Positions 26,867 to 34,906 of a stretch of 64,000 nt of DNA are shown here, in pieces. The DNA is from DASWJZ01 sp963792885 (GTDB taxonomy: Bacteria > Pseudomonadota > Alphaproteobacteria > Rhizobiales > Afifellaceae). The DNA lies in the NCBI GenBank assembly GCA_963792885.1, contig CAWBXX010000002.1:744001-808000 (forward strand), written 5' to 3'. The position numbers were made by a program, and so were the translations under genes. Numbering within the stretch: the stretch's first letter is position 1; each line of letters begins with the position of its first letter. The notes under the pieces are model-generated. The model saw only the letters and a program-made list of their open reading frames with translations, made no database searches and was not told where the DNA came from.

Positions 26867-27845
26867 TCAGGCGCTTCCGATCAAAATACCGGCGGCGAAC
26901 ACCAGCGCGCCGCCGAGCACGATCTGAAAGCTCGCCCGCCAGAACTGCGTCTCCATGTAGCGCCACCTGATCCACGCGATCGCCAGGAGCTCCACGATCA
27001 CGACAAGGATCGCGAGCGCGGTCGCCGTAAAGAATTCGGGAATGAGATAGGGGAGAGTGTGGCCGAGCCCGCCGACCGTCGTCATCACGCCGCACGCAAG
27101 TCCGCGGAGCACCGGCGAGCCGCGCCCCGTCAGCGCGCCGTCGTCGGAGAGCGCCTCGGTGAAGCCCATGGAGATGCCTGCGCCGATCGAAGCGGCGAGG
27201 CCGACGAGGAACGTCTGCCAGGGGTCGTGCGTGGCGAAGGCAGCGGCGAAAACCGGCGCGAGCGTGGAAACGGAGCCGTCCATCAGCCCCGCGAGCCCCG
27301 GCTGCACGTAGGTCAGCACGAATTGGCGATGCGCGACCGCGTCTTCGTCGGCGCGCGCGTCCTTGTCGAGAAGCTCGTGCTCCAGCCGTTTCGCGGTCGC
27401 CAGGTGCCCGCTTTCCGCCGTCGCAAGGTCGCCGAGGAGCTTCCGCGTCTCCACGTCCGTCGTTCGCTGTGCGGCCTTCACGTAGAAGCTCCGCGCTTCC
27501 TCCTCCATCAGCGCGACTTCCTCGCGCACGCGCTGCGACCCCGAGAGTGCTGACGAGCCAATAGGGGCGGCGGTGATAAAAGCCGGAGACGTGCTCGCGC
27601 GTCATCGGCGGGATCGTCTCGCCGAAGCGCTTGCGATAAGTCTCGATCAGGCGGAGGCGATGCGTGTCTTCCTCCGCCGCCATTGCGTCGAGCACCGCCG
27701 CGCTTTGCGGATAGTCGGACCGAAGCCGCTCAGCGTAGGTCGAATAGATGCGGCTGTCCTCCTCCTCGGAGGAGATCGCGAGCGCCAGAATCTCCCGATC
27801 GCTGAGATCGTCGAAGCGCTTGCGGTCGCGAAAGCCGGGAATCAT
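26867..27845 (-). CDS. mbfA: MbfA-type iron exporter: ferritin-like domain fused to VIT1/CCC1 (one frameshift)
   Basis: Two frames together encode a 325-residue protein once one base of the CCCC run at 27539-27542 is removed (restoring TLGSQRVREEVALM). The N-terminal half is a ferritin-like diiron domain (SSEEEDSRIY, AAEEDTHRLR, LMEEEARSFY and AESGHL supply Glu/His ligands); the C-terminal half, from about residue 165, is a VIT1-like membrane domain (VQPGLAGLMDGSVSTLAP, five helices). This is the architecture of the Agrobacterium and Bradyrhizobium membrane-bound ferritin MbfA, which exports iron and helps against peroxide. An Irr-type operator lies 14 bases upstream. The gene is almost certainly intact in the organism. 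Confidence 0.88.
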
Positions 27846-27858
27846 GCTCCGGACTTAG

Positions 27859-27875
27859 ATTGGAATTGTTCTAAA
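27859..27875. promoter_or_regulatory. Irr (ICE) operator upstream of mbfA
   Basis: ATTGGAATTGTTCTAAA matches 12 of the 14 defined positions of the iron-control element consensus TTTAGAA-N3-TTCTAAA (from memory). It ends 14 bases before the mbfA start codon, where repression would block transcription or initiation. A second overlapping dyad, TTCTA/TAGAA, spans 27869-27883. Irr repression of mbfA under low iron is known in Agrobacterium and Bradyrhizobium. Confidence 0.7.
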
Positions 27876-27890
27876 GTCTAGAACAGAAGG

Positions 27891-27992
27891 TCCTCTCCCC
27901 CTTGTGCGGAGAGTTTGGCTGAGAGGTTCAGACAAGGGCTGCGAAGCGGAGAGGCTCCTCTCCCAGCCCCTCCCCACAAAGGGGAGGAGAGC
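27891..27992. repeat. Composite C/G-rich palindromic element
   Basis: CCTCTCCCCC, GCGGAGAG, CTGAGAGG, CGGAGAGGCTCC and the terminal hairpin CTCCCC-ACAAA-GGGGAG make a mosaic of short palindromes like that at 6759-6876. It fills the gap between the mbfA operator and the end of udgX and may terminate udgX. Confidence 0.6.
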
Positions 27993-27994
27993 CC

Positions 27995-28623
27995 TCACGC
28001 CGCCTTTTTCAAGTCTCTTACGAAATCGCGGAACGCACTCTCCTTCGCCGCGTCGGGCACGCGCAGGATCATCGAAGGATGCACGGTGAGGAGGAGGCGG
28101 AAGCCGCGCGGGTCGTCGCTGATGCGCCCGCGCTCCGAAAGCACCTTCACCGCGCGCCCATAAAGCGCCTGGCCGGCCGTGCCGCCGAGCGCCACGACGA
28201 GCTCCGGCTTGACCACCGCAAGCTCGCGCTCAAGCCACCAATTGCAGGCCTCGATCTCCGGCGTCTCCGGCTTCTTGTGGATGCGCTTCTTGCCGCGCGG
28301 CTCGAACTTGAAGTGCTTCACCGCGTTGGTGACGTAAACCGTGCTCCTGTCGATGCCAGCTTCTTCGAGCGCGCGATCGAGGAGCTTCCCGGCGGGGCCG
28401 ACGAACGGTCGGCCCTGAATATCCTCCTGGTCGCCCGGCTGCTCGCCCACCATCACGATGCGCGCGTCGGGCGGACCCTCGCCGAAGACCGTTTGCGTCG
28501 CGTTCTTGTAGAGCGGGCACCGCGTGCAACGCGCCGCCTCGTCGCGAAGCGCGGCGATTGTCGCGTTCGCCCCGATATGCGGGAAGCGCGTCGTCGTCCG
28601 CCGAAGAGGTCTCGCTGGGACAT
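27995..28623 (-). CDS. udgX: UdgX-type uracil-DNA-binding glycosylase (two frameshifts)
   Basis: Starting at ATG 28623 (MSQRDLFG) and removing one base at about 28598-28599 and one at about 28570-28574 gives a continuous 208-residue protein. It has Cys ligands of the family iron-sulfur cluster (CTRCPLY), the water-activating region GEQPGDQEDIQGRPFVGPAGKLLD, the diagnostic basic loop GKKRIHKKP with His, and the C-terminal HPSMIL motif. In mycobacterial UdgX the equivalent KRRIH loop lets the enzyme bind covalently to uracil-containing DNA, and the conserved His suggests the same here. The two indels fit the error pattern of this window. Confidence 0.82.
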
Positions 28624-28683
28624 GGCCACGTCTCCGGCAGTGAAGAATGCGCGGCGCGCCGCCGCGTTCCAGCGCGCTTCAGT

Positions 28684-29190
28684 CCAAAGCATCTTTTGCA
28701 TGAGCACGAGATCGAGATAGCGCCCGAATTTCTGCCCGACCTCCGGCATGCGCGCAGTCTCTTTGAAGCCGAGCTCTTCGTGCAGCCGGAGCGACGGCGC
28801 GTTGTCGCTGGCGATGCCGCCGACCATCACACGCATGCCGGCGCGCCGCGCTTCCGCTTCGAGCGCCTGCATCAGCCGACGCGCCACGCCGCGACGCCGC
28901 GCGCGCTCCGCCACGTAGACGGAATGCTCAACCGTCTGCCGGTAGCCGTCGAAGGGGCGGAAGGGGCCGTAGCTCGCATAGCCGAGCACCGCACCGTCTT
29001 CGACCGCCACCAGGATCGGGAAGCCGGCTTCCGTCCGCCCGCGCCACCATTGCCGGCGGTTCTCAAGGTCGACGAGGACGTCGTTCCAGATCGCCGTCGA
29101 GTGCTCCACGGCGTGGTTGTAGATGGCGAGGATGCCGGGAAGATGCGCCTCGCCGGCGCGTTCGACCGAAAAGCCAGCGCTTTCTGACAT
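28684..29190 (-). CDS. GNAT-family N-acetyltransferase (Pat/phosphinothricin-type)
   Basis: About 168 residues. VERAGEAHLPGILAIYNHAVEHSTAIWND is the characteristic start of phosphinothricin-acetyltransferase-like GNATs; the acetyl-CoA loop is ARRRGVARRLMQAL and the last strands are GFKETARMPEVGQKFGRYLDLVLMQ. The open frame has no stop after LMQKML and runs on through the udgX start. Dropping one G from CTTTGG gives CTT TGA, an immediate stop, which suggests another indel at about 28685; the end given here follows that reading. The substrate is an amine such as a toxin or polyamine. Confidence 0.78.
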
Positions 29191-29263
29191 TTCCCCTCCG
29201 ATTCACGCCGCTTTGATGCGCTCCCCGCGGATGCTACATCCCGCCCCCGACCACGGAAGCTTT

Positions 29264-31066
29264 ATGACCACATCCCTCGACCATATCCGCAATTTTGCGA
29301 TCATCGCCCACATCGACCACGGAAAATCGACGCTCGCCGACCGGCTGATCCAGATGACCGGCGGGCTCGATCTCCGCGAGATGAAGGAGCAGGTGCTCGA
29401 TTCCATGGAGATCGAGCGCGAGCGCGGCATCACCATCAAGGCGCAGACGGTGCGCCTCGCCTACAAGGCGAGAAACGGCGAGGACTACGAGCTGAACCTG
29501 ATCGACACGCCCGGGCATGTTGATTTCGCCTACGAGGTGAACCGCTCGCTCGCCGCCTGCGAGGGCTCGTTGCTCGTCGTCGACGCGTCGCAGGGCGTCG
29601 AGGCGCAGACGCTCGCCAACGTCTACCAGGCGATCGACAACAACCACGAGATCGTCCCGGTCCTGAACAAGATCGACCTCCCGGCCGCCGAGCCGGAAAG
29701 GATCAAGCAGCAGATCGAGGACGTGATCGGCCTCGACGCGTCGGACGCGGTGATGATCTCGGCGAAGACCGGCCAGGGCGTCGAAGATGTGCTCGAGGCG
29801 ATTGTTCACCGCCTGCCGGCGCCGAAAGGCGACGCCGCGGCGCCCCTGAAAGCGCTTCTCGTAGATAGCTGGTACGACGCCTATCTCGGCGTCGTCGTGC
29901 TGATCCGCATCGTCGACGGCACGCTGAAGAAGGGCCAGACTATCCGCATGATAGGAACGGGCGCGCGTCACGGCGTCGACCGCGTCGGCTTCTTCACGCC
30001 GAAGATGGTCGACATCGGCGAGCTCGGCCCGGGCGAGATCGGATTTCTGACCGGCTCGATCAAGGAGGTGGCGGACACCCGCGTCGGCGACACCATTACC
30101 GACGACCGTCGCCCGGCGGCAGAAGCGCTTCCCGGTTTCCGCCCGGCGCAGCCGGTCGTCTTCTGCGGGCTCTTTCCGGTCGACGCCGCGGACTTCGAGA
30201 ACCTTCGCGCGGCGATCGGAAAGCTTCGCCTGAACGACGCGAGCTTCTCCTATGAGATGGAGACGTCGGCCGCGCTCGGATTTGGCTTCCGCTGCGGCTT
30301 CCTGGGGCTCTTGCACCTGGAGATCGTGCAGGAGCGGCTGACGCGCGAGTTTGACCTGGATTTGATCGCGACGGCGCCGTCCGTCATCTACCAGATCAGG
30401 CTGACCGACGGCACGGAGCTTGAGCTTCACAACCCGGCCGACATGCCCGACCCGGTCCGCATCGCAGAAATTCGCGAGCCGTGGATTCGCGCGACGATCC
30501 TGACGCCGGACGAGTACCTCGGCGCCATCCTGAAGCTATGTCAGGACCGGCGCGGCACGCAGGTCGATCTCTCCTATGTCGGCAGCCGCGCCATGCTGCA
30601 GTACGACCTGCCGCTCAACGAGGTGGTCTTCGATTTCTACGACCGGCTGAAATCGGTCTCGAAGGGCTATGCCAGCTTCGACTACCACATCACCGGCTAC
30701 CGGCCGGGCGATCTCGTGAAGATGTCGATCCTCGTCAACGGCGAGCCGGTCGACGCGCTCTCCATGCTCGTGCACCGCAGCCAGTCGGAGAAGCGCGGAC
30801 GCGTGCTGGTCGAAAAGCTGAAGGAGCTGATCCCGCAGCACCTCTTCAAGATTCCGATCCAGGCGGCGATCGGCGGCAAGGTGATCGCGCGCGAGACCAT
30901 CTCAGCGCTTCGCAAGGACGTGACGGCAAAATGCTACGGCGGCGACATCACCAGAAAGCGCAAGCTCCTCGACAAGCAGAAAGAGGGGAAGAAGAAGATG
31001 CGCCAGTTCGGCAAGGTCGACATCCCGCAGGAGGCGTTCATCCAGGCGCTGAAGATGGAAGGGTAA
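29264..31066 (+). CDS. lepA: Elongation factor 4 (LepA)
   Basis: 600 residues, a translational GTPase that acts on stalled or mis-translocated ribosomes. G1 is AHIDHGKST, G2 is in RERGITIKA, G3 is DTPGH, G4 is NKID and G5 SAK. The LepA-specific C-terminus is complete: the KRKLLDKQKEGKKKMRQFGKV basic tail and a terminal EAFIQALKMEG. ATG 29264 starts MTTSLDHIRNFAIIAHID exactly as in the family; upstream open frame is spurious. It is separated from GNAT by a divergent gap of 73 bases. Confidence 0.98.
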   Translation: MTTSLDHIRNFAIIAHIDHGKSTLADRLIQMTGGLDLREMKEQVLDSMEIERERGITIKAQTVRLAYKARNGEDYELNLIDTPGHVDFAYEVNRSLAACEGSLLVVDASQGVEAQTLANVYQAIDNNHEIVPVLNKIDLPAAEPERIKQQIEDVIGLDASDAVMISAKTGQGVEDVLEAIVHRLPAPKGDAAAPLKALLVDSWYDAYLGVVVLIRIVDGTLKKGQTIRMIGTGARHGVDRVGFFTPKMVDIGELGPGEIGFLTGSIKEVADTRVGDTITDDRRPAAEALPGFRPAQPVVFCGLFPVDAADFENLRAAIGKLRLNDASFSYEMETSAALGFGFRCGFLGLLHLEIVQERLTREFDLDLIATAPSVIYQIRLTDGTELELHNPADMPDPVRIAEIREPWIRATILTPDEYLGAILKLCQDRRGTQVDLSYVGSRAMLQYDLPLNEVVFDFYDRLKSVSKGYASFDYHITGYRPGDLVKMSILVNGEPVDALSMLVHRSQSEKRGRVLVEKLKELIPQHLFKIPIQAAIGGKVIARETISALRKDVTAKCYGGDITRKRKLLDKQKEGKKKMRQFGKVDIPQEAFIQALKMEG

Positions 31067-31336
31067 GGGAAGGCCTCGGCAGTCGGCAGTCGGAATCAAG
31101 GACGGTCGGCGGGAATTGTTCGGAATGAGAGGTCGGCGACAGCGGCCTGACGCGCAAGCTTCTTTCGGCCGCGCATCCTCGACCTGAACATGGCTCGAAC
31201 ACGCGATGCTCGAAAGCGAGGATGCAGCCGAGCCGATCAGAACGGCCGATGCTCGCGAGGGAGGGCAGGGCGTATCTGAAGGGGAGCGAAGGGGAGGTGG
31301 CGCGGATTTCGCGCCGCACCGAAAGGGAAACGAACG

Positions 31337-31816
31337 ATGGCCATTGCCAAGAACACGATCTGCCTCTGGTACGACAAGGACGCGGAGGAGGCCGCCCGCT
31401 TCTACGCCAAGACTTTTCCCGATAGCCGGGTGGGTTCCGTCCACCGCGCGCCTGGCGACTTCCCCTCGGGCAAGGCGGGCGACGCGCTGGTCGTGGAGTT
31501 CACCGTCTGCGGCATCCCCTGCATCGGGCTGAACGGCGGCCCGGTTTTCAAGCACGACGAAGCCTTCTCCTTCCAGATCGCCACCGACGACCAGGCGGAG
31601 ACGGACCGCTACTGGAACGCCATCGTCGGCAACGGCGGCGCGGAAAGCATGTGCGGCTGGTGCAAGGACAAATGGGGCGTCAACTGGCAGATCACCCCGC
31701 GCGCCCTGACCGAGGCGCTGGCCGCCGGCGGGCCTGAGGCGAAGCGCGCCTTCGACGCAATGATGACGATGAAGAAGATCGACGTGGCGGTGATTGAGAA
31801 GGCGAGACGGGGGTGA
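31337..31816 (+). CDS. VOC family protein, PhnB-like
   Basis: 159 residues. ICLWYDKDAEEAARFYAKTFPDS, VVEFTVCGIPCIGLNGGP and FKHDEAFSFQIATDDQAETDRYWNAI are typical of the PhnB/3-demethylubiquinone-methyltransferase-like single-domain VOC family, which lacks clear enzymatic assignment. Cys residues in CGWCKDKWG are usual for the family. GGGAAACGAACG precedes the ATG. Its stop codon carries the left copy of the 9-bp repeat that bounds the retron-like cassette. Confidence 0.85.
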   Translation: MAIAKNTICLWYDKDAEEAARFYAKTFPDSRVGSVHRAPGDFPSGKAGDALVVEFTVCGIPCIGLNGGPVFKHDEAFSFQIATDDQAETDRYWNAIVGNGGAESMCGWCKDKWGVNWQITPRALTEALAAGGPEAKRAFDAMMTMKKIDVAVIEKARRG

Positions 31817-31824
31817 AACGAGCG
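31816..31824 (+). repeat. Left 9-bp direct repeat at the retron cassette border
   Basis: AAACGAGCG begins in the last base of the VOC stop codon. The identical sequence recurs at 34599-34607, overlapping the reverse-transcriptase stop. The cassette between the two is more A/T-rich than its surroundings. Chance is possible for nine bases. Confidence 0.4.
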
Positions 31825-31890
31825 TACAGGAGCTTGTTTAATTCGATTACGCTTCGCCCGAGCCGCGCAGCTAGGAGTAGCCTCATGCGA

Positions 31891-31955
31891 ATGAAGCGCT
31901 CTCAATCTACTGGCAAATGAAGCGCTGGACCTGTTGCGCGGACAACGCCTAAAAT
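31891..31955 (+). promoter_or_regulatory. Possible promoter and repeat operator of the retron cassette
   Basis: ATGAAGCGCT occurs at 31891-31900 and 31917-31926; AGCGCT is itself palindromic. The second copy abuts a plausible sigma-70 promoter: TGGACC (31926-31931), 18-base spacer, TAAAAT (31950-31955). The winged-helix partner gene starts at 31988, so autoregulation at the repeats is plausible but not shown. Confidence 0.3.
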
Positions 31956-31987
31956 AAGATGGTCATCGATTTGTAAGTAAGGCCGGT

Positions 31988-33259
31988 ATGACGGGGAAGT
32001 CGCGGTTCCTCGCAGAGGACGCAACGCGCGCTTGGCTGGCGCAGTTTGATCCTGTCGACCAGCCAGCGGCGATCCAGCTCCTAGGCGCGCTGCGACTTGT
32101 GTCGCGAGACGGGTTCTTCGAGGGGCTTCGTTCTCTAATCTTAGAGAAGAGCGAGGGCGAAGGGCCGATCGGACTATACGCGGAAAGGGAGCTGAAACAC
32201 CGCAAAGGAATCCCGCACAAACTCTTCAGGGAAAGCAGAAACAAGGTTCGCCGCGCAGAGGGTTCTGGCCCGCAACCCGTTAAGCCAACGAAGGCGTATG
32301 ACCCCTCAGTCGGCAGCGAAGGCATCGTCGCTCAGCTCATCACCGAGCTTTGCCGCCAGTTCCCCAAGAAGTTCCTGAACCATCCCGGGCCAGACAAAAT
32401 ACGTAAGAAGCGCATGCGTCGGTTCATGGTCGTTACCGATTTTATCGGTAGCGGCGACCGCGCCTTTAGCTACATCCAGGCCGCCTGGCTCGTTCGCTCA
32501 GTACGCAGCTGGTGGTCGGCAAGGAGCGTCGCGGGGTTCAAGTTCGAGGTGGTTGCTTACGCGGCCACGGAGCGCGGTCTGGCTAGGCTTCAGGCCCACT
32601 CTTCCCGACCGGAGGCTCATTTTCTCCATACATGCAGGACGCTGACTGACGCGGCAGATAGGCACAGGTGGTCCATGGTTCGCGATCTTTGCGCTCGCTA
32701 CGATCCGGTAGATCGCGATCCAAGCGGGTCACTCGGTTACGGTGGTATTGGCGCGCTAATTGTGTTCTCTCACGGCGCGCCGAACAACGTGCCTAGGCTA
32801 TTGCACGCGGCAAACCCAAAATGGGCACCTCTGTTTCCTAAGAGAATTACTGCCGGCACACGGGAAGGCTTCGCCGACGCTCAAGAACCGGATGCTCGCA
32901 CCATCAATGCGCGGCTGCTCGAGATGCGCCAAGTTCGGCTTGCCGGCGTTCCATGGCTGGCCAACGCAAAACCTCATGTCAGGAACGTGCTGCTTGTTCT
33001 CGCATCTCTCAATAGGTCACCGCGCGATACTTTTGCCATAGCTCGTAGAACTGAGCTTTCCGTGCTCGATGTTGAGAACGCGGTTGCAAAGGCCCTTGCT
33101 AGCGACTGGATAACCGATGGACGCAGATTGACTGACCGCGGGCGTGCGGAACTCAATAGAATTCGCAAAGACAGCAGTCCAAGCCAACCCCTTTCAGAAG
33201 AACCTGAAATACCTTACTATCCGACGGCGTTGAGGGCTCCATCGAAGGTGTCTAGTTGA
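31988..33259 (+). CDS. Retron-associated phosphoribosyltransferase-like/winged-helix protein
   Basis: 423 residues with no signal peptide or membrane helix. After an N-terminal helical region, RRFMVVTDFIGSGDRAF (144-160) is the PRPP-loop pattern (hydrophobic strand, Asp, then GSG) of phosphoribosyltransferase-like proteins, and LGYGGIGALIVFSHGAPNNVPRLLHA (249-274) matches the second hallmark of the PRTase-CE kind. A C-terminal winged helix is visible at about 330-395 (VLLVLASLNRSPRDTFAIA, LSVLDVENAVAKAL, ITDGRRLTDRGRAEL). It ends at 33259, directly before a structured gap and a retron-type RT. In retrons such neighbours are toxins released when the RT-DNA is disturbed. Catalytic activity here is inferred. 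Confidence 0.72.
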   Translation: MTGKSRFLAEDATRAWLAQFDPVDQPAAIQLLGALRLVSRDGFFEGLRSLILEKSEGEGPIGLYAERELKHRKGIPHKLFRESRNKVRRAEGSGPQPVKPTKAYDPSVGSEGIVAQLITELCRQFPKKFLNHPGPDKIRKKRMRRFMVVTDFIGSGDRAFSYIQAAWLVRSVRSWWSARSVAGFKFEVVAYAATERGLARLQAHSSRPEAHFLHTCRTLTDAADRHRWSMVRDLCARYDPVDRDPSGSLGYGGIGALIVFSHGAPNNVPRLLHAANPKWAPLFPKRITAGTREGFADAQEPDARTINARLLEMRQVRLAGVPWLANAKPHVRNVLLVLASLNRSPRDTFAIARRTELSVLDVENAVAKALASDWITDGRRLTDRGRAELNRIRKDSSPSQPLSEEPEIPYYPTALRAPSKVSS

Positions 33260-33445
33260 TGCCGGCGCAGCCGGCACCGATGGGCGGTCTTCGGATCGTT
33301 CAATCCCGGAGCGCAGAATTCTGCTGCTCTATGATGAAGCGTCCGCATGGTGCTAAGGCATGTCACACAGCGCCCGCCTGGCGGCGGTCCGTGGCGTGGC
33401 CTTACTCACTGTGCGACATGTCTCACCCCGTGGGTGTCAAAGTAG
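33260..33445 (+). ncRNA. Candidate retron msr-msd RNA
   Basis: The gap between the effector stop and the RT start contains the elements of a retron RNA. There are possible a1/a2 arms (GGCACC..TGGG at 33273-33284 with CCCG..GGTGTC at 33427-33438), an msr-like hairpin (AGCGCAG-AATT-CTGC-U-GCU, 33310-33328), and a long msd-like hairpin whose stem AGGCAUGUC-A-CACAG (33356-33370) pairs with CUGUG-C-GACAUGUCU (33409-33423): about 14 pairs, one mismatch. A further 7-bp perfect hairpin (33260-33276) follows the effector stop. The order a1, msr, msd, a2, then RT is the standard one. Exact ends and the branching G are not identified. Confidence 0.6.
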
Positions 33446-34600
33446 ATGTCCCGGTGGAGCCCCCAACAGTTTCGCATTGATGCTCCGGATCACGTACCAC
33501 CGGGGGTAATAAATCACGCCCTCGAAACAGCTGGGCTAATTCATGCGCAGAACCCGCGCCTCGCACCGGTATTCACGCTCCGGCACCTAGCTCACGCTGC
33601 AGATGTAGACTACGGGCTCTTGCGGGCGATCGCTTCGCGTGCCCATGAGGAACCTTATCGGACCTTCAGAATACGCAAACGGTCTGATGAGAACGGTCGG
33701 CAGCGATTTCGGGTCATCGCTGTTCCAAGTCCCGCATTGATGAAGGTCCAGCGCTGGATCACACAGCGCATTCTCGCTTACGCTGCCCCGCATAGCGCGA
33801 GCGTTGCTTTTTCAAAGGGAGACCGCCTTGTCGCTGCTGTGAAATTACACTGCCGAGCGCAATGGCTCATCAAGATGGACGTTGCCAACTTTTTCGAATC
33901 CATTGGCGAGATCGCCGTCTATAATGTCTTTCGCTCGTTAGGCTACCAACCTCTCATCTCCCTGGAGATGGCGCGCGTTTGCACGCGCTTAGGCGCACCG
34001 ACGAACTACCGCACCCGAGACAGATGGCTTGTCCACCAAAAAGAGCGAACGATCCGTCAGTACTCAACACGCCGCATGGGCCATTTGCCACAGGGAGCAC
34101 CGACGAGCCCGATGCTCGCCAACCTCGCAGTACGAGAGATGGACAGGACCATCAGCGAAGTCGCGAAAGAGAACGGCCTCGTTTACACTCGGTACGCAGA
34201 CGACATCACGTTGTCTACAAGAAGGAAGGACTTTGGACGCGAGCGTTGCCAACAAGTCATTGGGAAGGTTTATGAAACGATGGCGACAGTTGGCCTGTCG
34301 CCCAACATCACTAAGACCGGGATACTTTCCCCAGGCGGGCGTAAAATAGTTTTGGGTCTACTCGTTGATGGCAAAGAGCCAAGGCTCCAGCGCGATTTTC
34401 GCAATCTGATGCGGCAGCACATTTACTACCTGAGGAATGCGCGATTTGGTCCTGCGAGGCATGCGGCAAATAGAGGTTTTGCCTCTATACTCGGCTTTCG
34501 GAACCATGTGTACGGTCTAGCCATGTTTGCACGTCAGATTGAGCCGGGTTACGGCCGTGAATGTCTGGCAGCCTTGAACAAGGTGGACTGGCCCCTGTAA
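33446..34600 (+). CDS. Retron-type reverse transcriptase
   Basis: 384 residues with the complete RT palm/fingers and no maturase or endonuclease domain. Motifs in order: RFRVIAVPSPALMKVQRWI (87-105), an AAVKLH segment where retron RTs carry NAxxH (130-135), MDVANFFESI with catalytic Asp145, GHLPQGAPTSPMLANL (212-227), catalytic YADD (250-253), LSPNITKTGIL, and VLGLLVDG where retrons have VTGL (302-309). ATG 33446 follows the candidate msr-msd RNA directly. Without the intron structures of a group II element, and next to a PRTase-like partner, it is best read as a retron RT that makes branched RNA-linked DNA. Confidence 0.88.
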   Translation: MSRWSPQQFRIDAPDHVPPGVINHALETAGLIHAQNPRLAPVFTLRHLAHAADVDYGLLRAIASRAHEEPYRTFRIRKRSDENGRQRFRVIAVPSPALMKVQRWITQRILAYAAPHSASVAFSKGDRLVAAVKLHCRAQWLIKMDVANFFESIGEIAVYNVFRSLGYQPLISLEMARVCTRLGAPTNYRTRDRWLVHQKERTIRQYSTRRMGHLPQGAPTSPMLANLAVREMDRTISEVAKENGLVYTRYADDITLSTRRKDFGRERCQQVIGKVYETMATVGLSPNITKTGILSPGGRKIVLGLLVDGKEPRLQRDFRNLMRQHIYYLRNARFGPARHAANRGFASILGFRNHVYGLAMFARQIEPGYGRECLAALNKVDWPL

Positions 34601-34607
34601 ACGAGCG
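34599..34607 (+). repeat. Right 9-bp direct repeat at the retron cassette border
   Basis: A second AAACGAGCG, beginning inside the RT stop codon (TAA). Together with 31816-31824 it delimits a 2.8-kb block that could be an insertion with target duplication. No transposase or integrase is present. Confidence 0.4.
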
Positions 34608-34636
34608 CGGAAGGGTTTAGCAGAAGAGAGTCCCCG

Positions 34637-34906
34637 CTACTCCGCCGCGTCGGCGCGTCTCAGCACCCCTTCCGCCTTCATCTCCGCGTGCAGCGTTTCC
34701 GGGTCCCAGTCGTAGCCGTTCGGCCAGGTGAGCGCGCCGTCGTCGATGAAAACTCGCGCGAAATAGTCGGCGCTTTTGAGAGGCGCGATCATCGGTCCCG
34801 TCTTCTCCGCGATCGACGTGAAGTCGCGAACGCCGACCGTGCCGTCGGAGAACGCGATCTCCAGCCTGTGCCCGCCGAGGGCTTTCACGCCGATAACGTC
34901 AATCAT
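34637..34906 (-). CDS. DUF2442 domain protein
   Basis: 89 residues. DVIGVKALGGHRLEIAFSDGTVGVRDF, then GALTWPNGYDWDPETLHAEM, is the DUF2442 signature. It overlaps the upstream DUF4160 gene by four bases (ATGA). DUF4160/DUF2442 pairs recur as two-gene cassettes in bacteria and are suspected, not proven, to be toxin-antitoxin-like. The pair lies just downstream of the retron-like cassette on the opposite strand. Confidence 0.85.
   Translation of the reverse strand: MIDVIGVKALGGHRLEIAFSDGTVGVRDFTSIAEKTGPMIAPLKSADYFARVFIDDGALTWPNGYDWDPETLHAEMKAEGVLRRADAAE

Noticed and set aside
33446..34600. Group II intron maturase
   Set aside because: The RT has no maturase or endonuclease domain and no intron domain V-like structure follows; the retron partner gene fits better.
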